Shown here one piece after another: positions 46,326 to 55,501 of a stretch of 64,000 nt of DNA; position 1 is the stretch's first letter, and every line of letters begins with the position of its first letter. The notes under the pieces were generated by a model. The model worked only from the letters and a program-made list of their open reading frames with translations. It ran no database searches and was not told the DNA's origin. Source of the stretch: Cyclobacterium sp. 1_MG-2023. Its GTDB lineage: Bacteria; Bacteroidota; Bacteroidia; Cytophagales; Cyclobacteriaceae. The translations under genes and the position numbers were made by a program. The stretch covers positions 394,081 through 458,080 of the forward strand of contig NZ_JAUOPC010000001.1 in the NCBI RefSeq assembly GCF_030546805.1, read 5' to 3'.

Positions 46326-48597
46326 ACCCCAAAGCCTTTAAGTTCTCCAAAATAGCTTGATCCAAGTGCTCAGCTTGAGCCATTTGTTCTTTCAGTACCG
46401 CCGTAAGCTCTGTCATTTTATCCTCGAAGTGAACCCCATCGTCCTCTTCCTCAGCCACCCCTACATAGCGCCCAGGAGTCAGAACATAGTCGTTGGCTTG
46501 GATCTCGGAAAGTGTGGAGGATTTGCAATAGCCGGGAATGTCTTCGTACCTGTAGTTCCCCTCCTTTTCAAGGAGGGGTGCCTGCAAGGCGGGGTGGTTC
46601 TCTTTCTCCTCCTGCTGTGCCTGCAAGGCGGGGTGGTTTTTTTCTTGATCTAAACCAGTTGACTGCAAGTCACCCTGGTTTTCTATATCCTCCTGACCTT
46701 CAAACCAACCAAACTCCTCTTGAATGGCATTTAAAACAGCCTCCGTATTCTCGAAAACTTCCTTGTTCTCGAAACGCAGGACTTTGATACCAAAGGCATT
46801 TAAAAACAAATCCCGCTCTCGATCATATTCTTCTTGAACCACATTGAAATGTCCCTGCCCATCTAATTCTATGGCCAGTTTTTCTGAAGGACAATAAAAA
46901 TCCAGTATGTAATTCCCCACACTATGCTGTCTTCTGAATTTTCTACCCTCCAGTTTTTTGTTTTGCAGTAGTGTCCATAAGCTGGCTTCAGCAGGAGTTA
47001 GGTTGTTTCTAAGTTCTTTTCTGAAGGTTTTAAGGTGGGGAAGGTTGTTTATTTTATAAGCTGCTTGGGGTTCGGATACCGTGGTTTGTGTAATTAAACC
47101 ACCCCGGCCTTGGGCTTGCGTGAATTGGTTAATAAAACCACCCCGGCCTTCGGCCACCCCTCCTTGTGAAGGAGGGGAGCTTTGATTGGTTTGGCCTTTG
47201 GCCACATGTTCTGTTTCAGGAGGGGAGCTTTGGGCTGGTTCATTTTTGGCGACTTGATTTGTTTCAAGAGGGACGTGGTTGCGCCAGGTGTGGTAGGTGT
47301 TGGCGATTTGGGATATGTCTTCTTTGGTGAGTTCTTTTTGGGTGCGGTCGATCATGGAGCCGATTTGTCGGGCATCTATGAAGAGGGTCTCTCCTCTTCT
47401 ATCTCGGAATTCTTTTGTTGGATCTTCCGGATGAGGACGTCTTGTTTTGTTTTTAGTTATAAACCAAAGACAAACAGGTATTTGTGTAGTATAAAACAAT
47501 TGCCCCGGCAAGGCAATCATACAGTCCACCATGTCTTTTTCGATCAGTTCCCTACGGATATCTCCTTCTCCTGAGGTATTGCTGCTCATAGAGCCATTGG
47601 CTAGGACAAAGCCTGCTGTTCCATTCTCGGAAAGTTTGCTCAGCATATGCAGAATCCAGGCATAGTTGGCATTCCCTGCCGGAGGGGTAGTAAATCCCGC
47701 CCAGCGTGAATCATCCTCCAGTTCGCTTTTCTCCCTCCATTGGCTTTGGTTGAAGGGAGGATTGGCCATGATGTAATCGGCCTTGAGATCAGGATGCTGG
47801 TCTTTGAAAAAGGTATCGGCAGGTACATCTCCAAGATTTGCAGTAATGCCTCTGATAGCCAGGTTCATTTTTGCCAATTTATAGGTAACCGCAGTGTATT
47901 CCTGACCGTAGATGGAAATATCCCTGGTATTGCCCTGATGGCTTTTGACGAATTGTACAGACTGCACAAACATCCCACCGGAACCGCAAGCTGGATCATA
48001 GATCTTTCCTTTATAAGGCTCCAGCATTTCAGCAATCAGGTTTACAATACTTTTGGGCGTATAGAATTCTCCTCCGCCCTTTCCTTCGGCCGCTGCGAAA
48101 CGCCCTAGAAAATACTCGTAAATCCTACCTACCACATCTTCCTCTGCATCGCCTACCGTATCGATATTGTTCACCGTATCCAGAAGAGCCGCCAGTTTAC
48201 TTGGATCCAGATTCAGTCGGGAAAAGTAATTGTCCGGCAAAGCTCCTTTCAGTGAAGGATTGTTTTTCTCTATGGTGTGCAAGGCAGTATCCACGATAAG
48301 TGCGATATCGTCCTGCTTGGAATGCCCAATCACATACGACCAACGGCTTTCGGGAGCGAGAAAGAAGACATTCTTCATATTGTAGAATTCCCTCATCTCC
48401 AGGTATTTTTCCTTTCCCTCAGCGATCAATTCAGTCCTACGTTCTTCAAACTTGTCTGAAGCAAACTTCAGGAAGATCAGACCTAGTACTACGTGTTTGT
48501 ATTCAGAACTTTCTACCGTTCCTCTTAATTTATTGGCTGAATCCCAGAGGGTTTCCTCCATGGATTTTTGATTCTTTTTGGGCTGTTTTTTGGCCAT
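46318..48597 (-). CDS. hsdM: Type I methyltransferase (M) subunit with an inserted DUF559 domain
   Basis: This 759-residue protein has the usual HsdM plan: N-terminal helical domain (about 12-150), SAM motif DPACGSGG at 201-208 and catalytic NPPF at 279-282, then the C-terminal helical part (GYCKSSTLSEIQ to LKALGYD). Residues about 441-682 are foreign: they break the stretch IANTYHTWRN ... YEDIPGY that is normally continuous. Within them, 521-630 is a DUF559 endonuclease-like domain (SLWTLLQNKKLEGRKFRRQH, then YILDFYC and LAIELDGQGH with D566, E577, D579 as candidate catalytic residues). HsdM normally has about 500-530 residues. The frame is kept throughout. Confidence 0.93.
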   Translation of the reverse strand: MAKKQPKKNQKSMEETLWDSANKLRGTVESSEYKHVVLGLIFLKFASDKFEERRTELIAEGKEKYLEMREFYNMKNVFFLAPESRWSYVIGHSKQDDIALIVDTALHTIEKNNPSLKGALPDNYFSRLNLDPSKLAALLDTVNNIDTVGDAEEDVVGRIYEYFLGRFAAAEGKGGGEFYTPKSIVNLIAEMLEPYKGKIYDPACGSGGMFVQSVQFVKSHQGNTRDISIYGQEYTAVTYKLAKMNLAIRGITANLGDVPADTFFKDQHPDLKADYIMANPPFNQSQWREKSELEDDSRWAGFTTPPAGNANYAWILHMLSKLSENGTAGFVLANGSMSSNTSGEGDIRRELIEKDMVDCMIALPGQLFYTTQIPVCLWFITKNKTRRPHPEDPTKEFRDRRGETLFIDARQIGSMIDRTQKELTKEDISQIANTYHTWRNHVPLETNQVAKNEPAQSSPPETEHVAKGQTNQSSPPSQGGVAEGRGGFINQFTQAQGRGGLITQTTVSEPQAAYKINNLPHLKTFRKELRNNLTPAEASLWTLLQNKKLEGRKFRRQHSVGNYILDFYCPSEKLAIELDGQGHFNVVQEEYDRERDLFLNAFGIKVLRFENKEVFENTEAVLNAIQEEFGWFEGQEDIENQGDLQSTGLDQEKNHPALQAQQEEKENHPALQAPLLEKEGNYRYEDIPGYCKSSTLSEIQANDYVLTPGRYVGVAEEEDDGVHFEDKMTELTAVLKEQMAQAEHLDQAILENLKALGYD
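46552..47277 (-). mobile_element. DUF559 cassette inserted in frame into hsdM
   Basis: Imperfect inverted repeats of 42 bp lie at 46558-46599 and 47136-47177 (35 of 42 positions match by eye). Each contains its own CCCCTCCTT-N3-AAGGAGGGG hairpin. They enclose a complete DUF559 domain. Extra partial copies of the same repeat lie at about 46617-46636 and 47095-47111, giving peptide repeats NHPALQA and GRGG. The outer edges set the limits of the foreign sequence in hsdM. Excision or transposition has not been shown. Confidence 0.7.
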
Positions 48598-48837
48598 TAA
48601 TGCAATTAATTATTAAGTAATAGAATATTGATACAATAGCAGTCTTTATTGCATCAAGCGTTTACCGCCGGAATAAAAAAAATCTCCGACTTCTTTCTCT
48701 TCCCTAAAGATATAAAACTTGGCAAGAATTTGATGTACTTTGGCGCAGGTATTCAAACTAAAATCAAAAGTATTTGACAATAAACGCTAAAAACAGTCCC
48801 TCAATCTAAAAAAATACGGATAAAACTGTCAATAAGC

Positions 48838-48888
48838 GATTTTGTCTGCACCCTTGCGTATAAAGAAAGCTAAAATGCAGACAAAATC
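48838..48888. repeat. Inverted repeat upstream of the hsd operon, distant relative of the multi-hairpin family
   Basis: GATTTTGTCTGCA (48838-48850) and TGCAGACAAAATC (48876-48888) are perfect complements around 25 nt. The opening GATTTTGTC-GCA and a CACC-rich hairpin about 75 bp later recall the repeats near 36.4 and 57.7 kb, but the sequence is diverged. Confidence 0.5.
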
Positions 48889-49007
48889 ATTAAATAATCA
48901 ATTACCAATCCAAGGGTTCACCCCATACCATAAAACCTCACCATAACAGGGGTGTTATGAAATCTAAAAATCAACACCTAAAACCCTCAGTCAATTTCTT
49001 TATTCAA

Positions 49008-50261
49008 TTAATTCCAATAGTGATAAAACCTTCCAGGTTTCACTCGTCTAATTCTAACAGCAGGCTGATGATCAACAAAACCTGAAAGGTTTCCGAATTT
49101 TACGTAATCATTAACAATTAACCATTTACAATTATCCAAAAAACCCTCCCAATCCTTACCATCTAAAAGCCAGGCAAGGTTGAAAATGGCCATCTTACCT
49201 GAGTAGCCTTTTGGATCTTCGCCTTCTCCTTCAAAGAATAGGTAAATTAATCCTTCACTTGGAGTACCGGCTCTTCCGGCGGTCATGGATGAATAGGCAA
49301 ACTTGCCTTCTTCTACCAGTTTGTTTACCGGCCAGGTTTTGCCACCATCGAAGCTGGCCCAGACGGTGCCATGGTTTCTGCCGTCATTGGATACTATATT
49401 GCTATATAGCAACACATCATGCCCTTCGATTGGCAGTCTAATCAAGCCTGCCATCAATCCATAATCACCGCTTTGGTCTCCATCAGGTAATTCTTCACTG
49501 ACGTATAGGCCTTCCCAGGTTTCTCCTCCATCTTTACTGTGCGCAATATGCCTCATTCTTGGGTTCAAGCCATCGGTGGACAGGTGCCGGCGGGAATTGT
49601 AGTAGATGGTTCCATCGGAAAGTTCTGTCAGCGTGGCTTCGCCTGTTCCATTGGCAGGAAAAGGGGCGCTTGTGTGCCAGGTTTTTCCTGCATCATCAGA
49701 ATAAATGGCATTGGTATAATGGTTGGGCCAAAACTCCTTGTTGTTTCCGCCGTCATAATTGCGGGTTGCCCGAATCAATCTGCCTTTCTTTTCACCGAAT
49801 TGTAAGGTAATGCCATGCTCATTCATGTGCATGGAAGGTGTATTACCCATATTATCGGGCATCAATGTGGTCTCTTCTGCAGCCCATGTTTTCCCATGGT
49901 CTTTACTTCTGTACATTTTATAGGGCGAAATGGGATGCCCTTCTTCTACAAAGGCCAAAATATCTCCATTGCTTTCATCCACAATCACTCCTCCCCCTTG
50001 GAATCCGGGCTCAGCCAATTTATTTATTGGTCCCCAGCTTTTTCCTCCATCTTCACTCCTGCGTACCTGGTAACTTTTATTTCCCCATGTGGCTACAATC
50101 GAACCGTCTTTGGCCGTCACGACATTGGGAAAACGCTCTCCTGCAAAAATCTCGCTTAGCTCAAAAACCGCTTTGCCATCGTTCCAAAATTCATTTTTGG
50201 TTTTTGGATTGGCACAGGAACCCATAATCAAAAGGAGTGCGATAAATACAGATTGTCTCAC
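49008..50261 (-). CDS. Sialidase-fold (BNR/Asp-box) lipoprotein
   Basis: This 417-residue protein has a lipoprotein signal (LLIMGSC, lipid Cys at residue 16) and five Asp-box motifs of the form S-x-D-x-G-x-[ST]-W, at residues 69-76, 119-126, 188-195, 242-249 and 303-310. This is a six-bladed propeller as in GH33 sialidases and related glycosidases. The Arg triad was not checked, so the substrate may not be sialic acid. The last about 32 residues are encoded by an interspersed inverted-repeat element (49025-49104), so the native C-terminus appears replaced or extended. The gene stands alone. Confidence 0.82.
   Translation of the reverse strand: MRQSVFIALLLIMGSCANPKTKNEFWNDGKAVFELSEIFAGERFPNVVTAKDGSIVATWGNKSYQVRRSEDGGKSWGPINKLAEPGFQGGGVIVDESNGDILAFVEEGHPISPYKMYRSKDHGKTWAAEETTLMPDNMGNTPSMHMNEHGITLQFGEKKGRLIRATRNYDGGNNKEFWPNHYTNAIYSDDAGKTWHTSAPFPANGTGEATLTELSDGTIYYNSRRHLSTDGLNPRMRHIAHSKDGGETWEGLYVSEELPDGDQSGDYGLMAGLIRLPIEGHDVLLYSNIVSNDGRNHGTVWASFDGGKTWPVNKLVEEGKFAYSSMTAGRAGTPSEGLIYLFFEGEGEDPKGYSGKMAIFNLAWLLDGKDWEGFLDNCKWLIVNDYVKFGNLSGFVDHQPAVRIRRVKPGRFYHYWN
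49025..49104. repeat. Inverted-repeat element, copy A (inside the sialidase 3' end)
   Basis: The element is bounded by AAACCTTCCAGGTTT-like and AAACCTGAAAGGTTT-like ends that are inverted copies of each other. A second copy at 53796-53869 shares most positions, including GCTGAT-ATCAACAAAACCTG. It is read through as coding sequence here. Confidence 0.75.
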
Positions 50262-50623
50262 TAGAGTAATTTTTTTGGTACAAATAATAAATCAAAACAG
50301 GTAAGGTAAAGTTAAACAATCGCTCTTTTGCTAATAATAAGCTTACTTCCCTTGTTAGTCATAGGGTTTTATGTCTACTGTACCTACCAGAATATCAATA
50401 ATAACCATAATCTCTATAATTAACTGTACAGAGGTGAAAATAATCCTGCATTAGTTTAAAGAAGCACAGGAATTCTTAAAAAAAAATTAAAGCATAAATT
50501 GTAATCCACTGAGAATGAATAATGAAAACTATAATGCATTTATTTTAGGAAAGATTAGAAAGACATTATCCAGATTTGTCTATATATTTGAAATTTGTAA
50601 GACATTTTAACAATTTTTATCCA
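50262..50623. other. Intergenic region between divergent genes
   Basis: About 360 bp, AT-rich. It must carry the promoters of the sialidase gene and of the 50624 gene; no clear TTTG/TAnnTTTG pair is seen. Confidence 0.4.
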
Positions 50624-51874
50624 ATGAAATATATTTTTGCATTTTTATTTTTTGCATTGATTTTTAATAAGGCAGTATCACAGGAAAAATACTTACCCGG
50701 CTATGTAAAGACCTTAGAAGGGGACACCATACCTGGGCTAATTGACTATAGAAACTGGGATAACAACCCGAAAACTGTATTCTTCAAACAGAAGGGACAG
50801 GACAGGATAAAAGTTTACAAGCCCTTAGACATCGCCGAATTTGGGGTTTTGGATGAAATCTATGTAGGCGCTGCAGTGGAGAAGGAAGTTACTAAGAATA
50901 CGGTATATGTACACAGTGAATCTTCGGCCTTACAGGTGAGAATGGATACAGTATTCTTACAGACATTGGTATTGGGTAAAAAATCCTTGCTAAGCATGAA
51001 GTCTTCTGGCAAAGAGAATTATTATATCAAAGAAGGAAACAATTATACCCTTCTAAAATACAAGTGGTACCTTACTGAACAAAAGGGGATACAACTCAAG
51101 GAAGAAAACTTAACGTATAAGCGCCAACTGGCTTCTTATTTAGGTGATTGTTTATACATGATGCCTTCTCTGGAAGATGCTCAGTATAATAGCAATAGTT
51201 TGGAGAGCATTTTTTTGAAATATTATGAATGTACGGATAGACTGCCCACATTTAGAAAAGTTAGGGAAAAAATTGTAGCTGACTTAGGCATTTTGACAGG
51301 AGTATCTTCAACATCAATTTCAATTAATAGTAGCCAAGTTTTTGACATTCAAAGGATTAATTTTCCAAGGGATTACAGCGTAGTCGTAGGTATTTTTGTT
51401 GATTTAATACTGCCTAGAAAGGAACGTAAATGGTCTATTTATAATGAGTTACTTTACTCTCATTATAATGTAAGTGGGGGTTTTCAAGACTTCACTAATG
51501 AAAATGACTATATAAATGTAGAAGGAAAATTGAGTTATGGTTACCTTAAATTAAATAATTTAGTGCGTTTTAAGTATCCATTGAAAAGTTTTAAAATTTT
51601 TGCCAATGCAGGAATTTCAAATGGTTATGCCTTGAGTGAAACCATCAAAAAATCCACTTTTAAAAAATTCTATACTTCAGAAACCAATAATGAAAGCAAG
51701 TTATTGGATAAAACACGTCGCTATGAGCAAGGGCTAATACTAGGATTAGGAGCCATCAAAGGACGACTATCAGGAGAATTCCGCTATGAGAGAGGTAACG
51801 GGGTGTCCGATTACATTTATTTGGGTGTACGAGCGGATCGTTTTTTTCTACTGGTCAACTATCGGTTAAATTAA
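50624..51874 (+). CDS. Secreted protein, probable outer-membrane barrel, unknown function
   Basis: A frame open from a TTG at 50576 is better started at the ATG at 50624, where a normal signal peptide begins (MKYIFAFLFFALIFNKAVSQ). That gives 416 residues. The early part (LPGYVKTLEGDTIPGLIDYR) resembles the opening of many uncharacterised Bacteroidota secreted proteins. The C-terminal half has alternating strands (LYSHYNVSGGFQDF, GYLKLNNLVRFKYPLKSFKI, LSGEFRYERGNG) and ends in an aromatic/basic strand, so a small beta-barrel is likely. No enzymatic motif is seen. Confidence 0.65.
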   Translation: MKYIFAFLFFALIFNKAVSQEKYLPGYVKTLEGDTIPGLIDYRNWDNNPKTVFFKQKGQDRIKVYKPLDIAEFGVLDEIYVGAAVEKEVTKNTVYVHSESSALQVRMDTVFLQTLVLGKKSLLSMKSSGKENYYIKEGNNYTLLKYKWYLTEQKGIQLKEENLTYKRQLASYLGDCLYMMPSLEDAQYNSNSLESIFLKYYECTDRLPTFRKVREKIVADLGILTGVSSTSISINSSQVFDIQRINFPRDYSVVVGIFVDLILPRKERKWSIYNELLYSHYNVSGGFQDFTNENDYINVEGKLSYGYLKLNNLVRFKYPLKSFKIFANAGISNGYALSETIKKSTFKKFYTSETNNESKLLDKTRRYEQGLILGLGAIKGRLSGEFRYERGNGVSDYIYLGVRADRFFLLVNYRLN

Positions 51875-51913
51875 ATTTGAATCTAGCCGTTTGATGAATG
51901 TGAAAAACAATAG

Positions 51914-51990
51914 GTGATGGAGTGATAGAGTGATTGGGTGATGGAGTGATTTAGTGATTTAGTGATGGGGTGATTGGGTGATGGAGTGAT
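51914..51990. repeat. 8-bp tandem repeat (GTGATNNN, about 9.6 units)
   Basis: Units GTGATGGA, GTGATAGA, GTGATTGG and GTGATTTA run without spacing for 77 bp. The repeat ends 5 bp beyond the stop of the DUF4038 gene. It is short-period and spacer-free, so it is not CRISPR. Confidence 0.9.
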
Positions 51991-51995
51991 TTTTT

Positions 51996-53666
51996 TTAAA
52001 TGGTTTTTCTTTTGCCGACAAGTAGTACCCATGGTTCCTTGTCTGGGGCGGTGAAGGTCTGAATGGTTCCCGTTACTTTGGCTTCCTCTAAGAATGCACC
52101 TGTCTTTGGATTGAACCATTGGTAAGGCATTTCAGGTGTTAATTCACTTAAAGTTATATCACCACCTTTCTTAAGGTAACTCACATAAAACTCACCTGAC
52201 TTGGCCAAACAAGGCTTCCCTCCTGCCAAGTCTTTTCGCTTTTCCATATCAGTAAATGGCATTCCTTCCAGGGCTTTGGCTAAATAACCTACATAACGCG
52301 AGCCTTCTAGATCCAAGGCTTCCTTCCAAGAGACCTCAGAGTTGGCCCATTCAGGCCATCCGGCCTCATCACCACTTACTTTCCACTGCCAAATGCCTCC
52401 TGCACCATACACCACTCCCATGGTACCTCCTGACATTAACTGCATCCAGGCTTCTTCCCCTTGCCACCAACCGGCACCATTTTCCGGATCCCGAATACCT
52501 TCATAAGTAGGTTCACCATTGGCCACTGCTTTGGTGGGTTTGTTCTCATACATTAGCTCCACCTTATCGTAAATACGTTTGGCAGTATGACCGGTTTGCG
52601 CCCACTGGAAATCCAACCAATCGGCGGCTTGATAAGCTTTGTTATAATGCACCTTATAAGTCTCCGGGTCAGCCCAATTAGGGATAAAATCATCAAAAGG
52701 ATTGTAGTGAATGCCGGTAGGCTGTTGGTAAGCATCCCAAGCTTCAACAGTCTCGCCTCCTTCTTTAACGCCTACTTCTCTCCCCATTCCATCTGCACCT
52801 ACCAACCACATGGCAGGCCGAGCACCATAGCGAGCCACCAAGTATTTGCAATAGCGGGCATATTCAACAGGATTAACGTTCTTGCCCAGTACCTCTTGTC
52901 CTTTCCAACCATAGCCATGAAATACCGGTTGATAGACAGGTACAATTTCATTGGCAACAAGGATACTCATTAGGCTATCCATGTATTGAAAATAATCCGC
53001 ATTGATATGATTGATATGGCCCTCCATCAAATCCGAAAAAGCAACAGCAAAACCTTGATCCGTATCCCGGGCATTGGGGCCGGTAGCTCCTTTGTCAGGC
53101 TGAATGGTCATAAGTAAAGCGGTATTAAAACCTTTTTCGCCACGATCTTGGGCATAATGGGCCGTATTTTCATAGGTAGACCTCCAGGGCATGGCCCAAG
53201 GGGTATCACCCACCACGATAAAAGGCGTACCATCCGCATGCACCACATTTCGTTTACCCTCAGACATGCGCAACAACCCATGACGTAACAATTGATTATT
53301 CCCGGTGTAGGCCACACTTTTTAGTCTTCCCTCTTGTCCATGCAAGCCGGTATCACTGCTATCAGAAGCGAGGGTATGCCACTTCCATTCGCCTTGAGCA
53401 ACAGGAGAGGCAAAGCGAACTTTCCAGTTTTGCCCTCCATCCCAGAAGGCAGGTCGGCGTAGTTTTTGTCCCTCAGGGCCTATAAACTCGGCATACATTT
53501 CTGCATCCGTATAGGGATTGTTATAGGTATTGGCAGCCGTAAAAACCAGCTCTATTTCCTCCCACTGAGGGGCCTCAATGGCAGCTTTTTCGGATTGAGA
53601 GGGAGTACAACTAAAGAGAAAATTACTAATAACAAATAGAGCAAAGACAATTCTCATGGGCTTCAA
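51996..53666 (-). CDS. DUF5060-DUF4038 glycoside hydrolase-like lipoprotein (GH140-like)
   Basis: This 556-residue protein has a lipoprotein signal (VISNFLFSC, lipid Cys at residue 20). It has an N-terminal beta domain of DUF5060 type (about 35-115: WEEIELVFTAANTYNNPYTD, FWDGGQNWKVRFAS) and a DUF4038 TIM barrel (GTPFIVVGDTPWAMPWRSTY, ARYCKYLVARYGARPAMWLV). NGEPTYEG (Glu) and the GIWQW end are typical of this clan. Homologues such as apiosidases remove sugars from pectin side chains, but the glycan target here is unknown. It appears monocistronic, next to a tandem repeat. Confidence 0.85.
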   Translation of the reverse strand: MKPMRIVFALFVISNFLFSCTPSQSEKAAIEAPQWEEIELVFTAANTYNNPYTDAEMYAEFIGPEGQKLRRPAFWDGGQNWKVRFASPVAQGEWKWHTLASDSSDTGLHGQEGRLKSVAYTGNNQLLRHGLLRMSEGKRNVVHADGTPFIVVGDTPWAMPWRSTYENTAHYAQDRGEKGFNTALLMTIQPDKGATGPNARDTDQGFAVAFSDLMEGHINHINADYFQYMDSLMSILVANEIVPVYQPVFHGYGWKGQEVLGKNVNPVEYARYCKYLVARYGARPAMWLVGADGMGREVGVKEGGETVEAWDAYQQPTGIHYNPFDDFIPNWADPETYKVHYNKAYQAADWLDFQWAQTGHTAKRIYDKVELMYENKPTKAVANGEPTYEGIRDPENGAGWWQGEEAWMQLMSGGTMGVVYGAGGIWQWKVSGDEAGWPEWANSEVSWKEALDLEGSRYVGYLAKALEGMPFTDMEKRKDLAGGKPCLAKSGEFYVSYLKKGGDITLSELTPEMPYQWFNPKTGAFLEEAKVTGTIQTFTAPDKEPWVLLVGKRKTI

Positions 53667-54196
53667 ATTTTTATTATTGCCTTGACAGTAATGGTTTAAC
53701 TGTCAGCAGTTAAGTGTATAGGTAAACGAAATCATAGCAAATACCTAATTTCCGCAGCCTATTTCTTTAACCAATTGGTTCTTGTTGAGATAAATGCTTT
53801 CAGGTTTCACTCAGCGAATTTTAACATGGCGCTGATTATCAACAAAACCTGCAAAGTTTCCGGGTTTTAGTAAATAGAAAAACCATCCTTATGATCCGGA
53901 CAATACAAATAAACAGAAATTGCTCCTATTTAATGAATGCTTTTCAAAAAAGATGGTAAATGGATAAAGTTTGGCAATTGTATTTTATTTTAATCCTAAA
54001 GTAGGTACGTTTATATTCAAAGCAACCTCTACTTAAGAAAATGCAGTATCGGCTTAAACTTTTCTTCTCAGCTGCTATTATTAAACCAAAGGCCGGATAT
54101 CTTTTGATCCGACCTTCGTGATGGTTAATTTGGTGTATAAACATGGCCAATTTTCCTATGATATTGTAGGAAAGGAAAAACCACCCCCACCGAAAT
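53667..54196. other. Intergenic region carrying a repeat element
   Basis: About 530 bp without a gene. It contains copy B of the inverted-repeat element (53796-53869) and a short AT-rich stretch after it. Confidence 0.5.
53796..53869. repeat. Inverted-repeat element, copy B (intergenic)
   Basis: It is related along its length to copy A at 49025 (CAGGTTTCACTC, then AATT-TAACA, GCTGAT-ATCAACAAAACCTG and GTTTCCG), with several substitutions, and lies in noncoding DNA. Confidence 0.75.
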
Positions 54197-55093
54197 TTAA
54201 TTAATGCTTTCCAATACAGGTTTTCCTCTCCATACCTGTGGCATCTCCAAGCCAAATATCCAGGCAATGGTGGCCGCTGTATCATAGGTCATGATCAAGT
54301 CCGAGATTTCATGGTTCTTTTTTATACCTCTACCTTCAATTATCCAGGGGATATATATTTCTTCAAGACTTTTTTCTCCATGGCCTTTTCCGACTCCGCC
54401 ATGATCTGAAGACAACATAAAGATAGTTTCATCAGCAATGCCCGCCTCTTCAATGGCCTGGTAAATAAGCCCAATTCTTTTGTCCACATTTTTGAGTTCC
54501 GCATAATATTCCGGAGTATCATGTCCAATCCCATGTCCTACGCCATCAGGCTCATTCAGGTGGATAAACATAAAATTTGGTTTTTCCTCAACAATTATTT
54601 CCACAGCCTTGTCCGTACATAAATCATCTCCATCTACATGGGTAACTATATCTATGGCTCCTTTTTCCAGCAAGTATTCAATACCACCCCAGCTAAAAAC
54701 AGCGGCAGTCTTGGCCTTTGGCATTTGTTCCCTAATTAGGCCAAATATGGAAGGGTAAATCCCGTAATTGCCAATTTTCGCAGATGGAATTTCAGGTGTT
54801 TTGCTACCCCATTCGGTATATCCATGGGCTGTAGGACCTGAAGCCATCAACATTGAAGCCCAATTTACAGCACTTGATGATGGCAAAACCGTTCTGGCTT
54901 TCAGGCTATAACTTCCTGATTCCATGATCTTTTTTAAGTTGGGCATTTCTGCTTTGGGGAAGGCATAAGAACCTAAGCCATCCAAACCCAACAATACCAC
55001 ATGTTTTACTTTTTTCACTTGGGCTTGCAAGTTACCAGCTGTCAGCAACATTGCCGGCAATAACAGAATTAAAGTTATTCTTTTACAATTCAT
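54197..55093 (-). CDS. Secreted alkaline-phosphatase-superfamily hydrolase (phosphodiesterase type)
   Basis: This 298-residue protein has a signal peptide (ITLILLLPAMLLTAGNLQAQ). Metal-ligand motifs of the type I phosphodiesterase/nucleotide pyrophosphatase group are visible: D38 in LLGLDGLGSY, a Ser-rich nucleophile region PSSSAVNW (71-78), D183/H187 in EPDGVGHGIGH, and D230-H231-G in LSSDHGGVGKGHGE with H238. It would hydrolyse phosphate or phosphonate esters or diesters in the periplasm. It is shorter than many relatives, which run to about 400-450 residues. No operon partner is adjacent. Confidence 0.85.
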   Translation of the reverse strand: MNCKRITLILLLPAMLLTAGNLQAQVKKVKHVVLLGLDGLGSYAFPKAEMPNLKKIMESGSYSLKARTVLPSSSAVNWASMLMASGPTAHGYTEWGSKTPEIPSAKIGNYGIYPSIFGLIREQMPKAKTAAVFSWGGIEYLLEKGAIDIVTHVDGDDLCTDKAVEIIVEEKPNFMFIHLNEPDGVGHGIGHDTPEYYAELKNVDKRIGLIYQAIEEAGIADETIFMLSSDHGGVGKGHGEKSLEEIYIPWIIEGRGIKKNHEISDLIMTYDTAATIAWIFGLEMPQVWRGKPVLESIN

Positions 55094-55501
55094 TTATTGT
55101 CTTGGTTTATTATTAATTGATTCAGTACAAATTAGGTATTCGAGGGCAAGTTTAATCAAATACTTATCAATTCAAAAGGCTGTTCATCCCAATGAAGGGA
55201 AATAATCAGTCCTAATATAAAAGTTTGCCTTAGCCTATAGCTTTAAATATCTTTTGACCGTTATTGACTTTCATTTAATTAATTTGACCTTAATTAAAAT
55301 ATGAAAGGTAAAGACAAGGTAATTATCTAGTTATGAATAATTGTAAGTCCTTAAAAATAAACACATCTTGCCCTGGTAACCCTAATTTAACCTCTCTTTG
55401 TAGAGATGAAAAAGCATTTAAGTATTCTCCTATGTCAATAAAAATTCAACTCAATATTATTAAAATAAGTGGTATATTGATTTTCAATTATTCCATTCGT
55501 T
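55094..55501. other. Intergenic region between divergent genes
   Basis: About 400 bp, AT-rich. A 61-codon plus-strand frame runs out of it into the next gene but has no coding look. It should hold both promoters. Confidence 0.4.

Noticed and set aside
51914-51990. Possible CRISPR-like array
   Set aside because: The units are 8 bp long with no spacers and no cas genes nearby; it is a simple tandem repeat.
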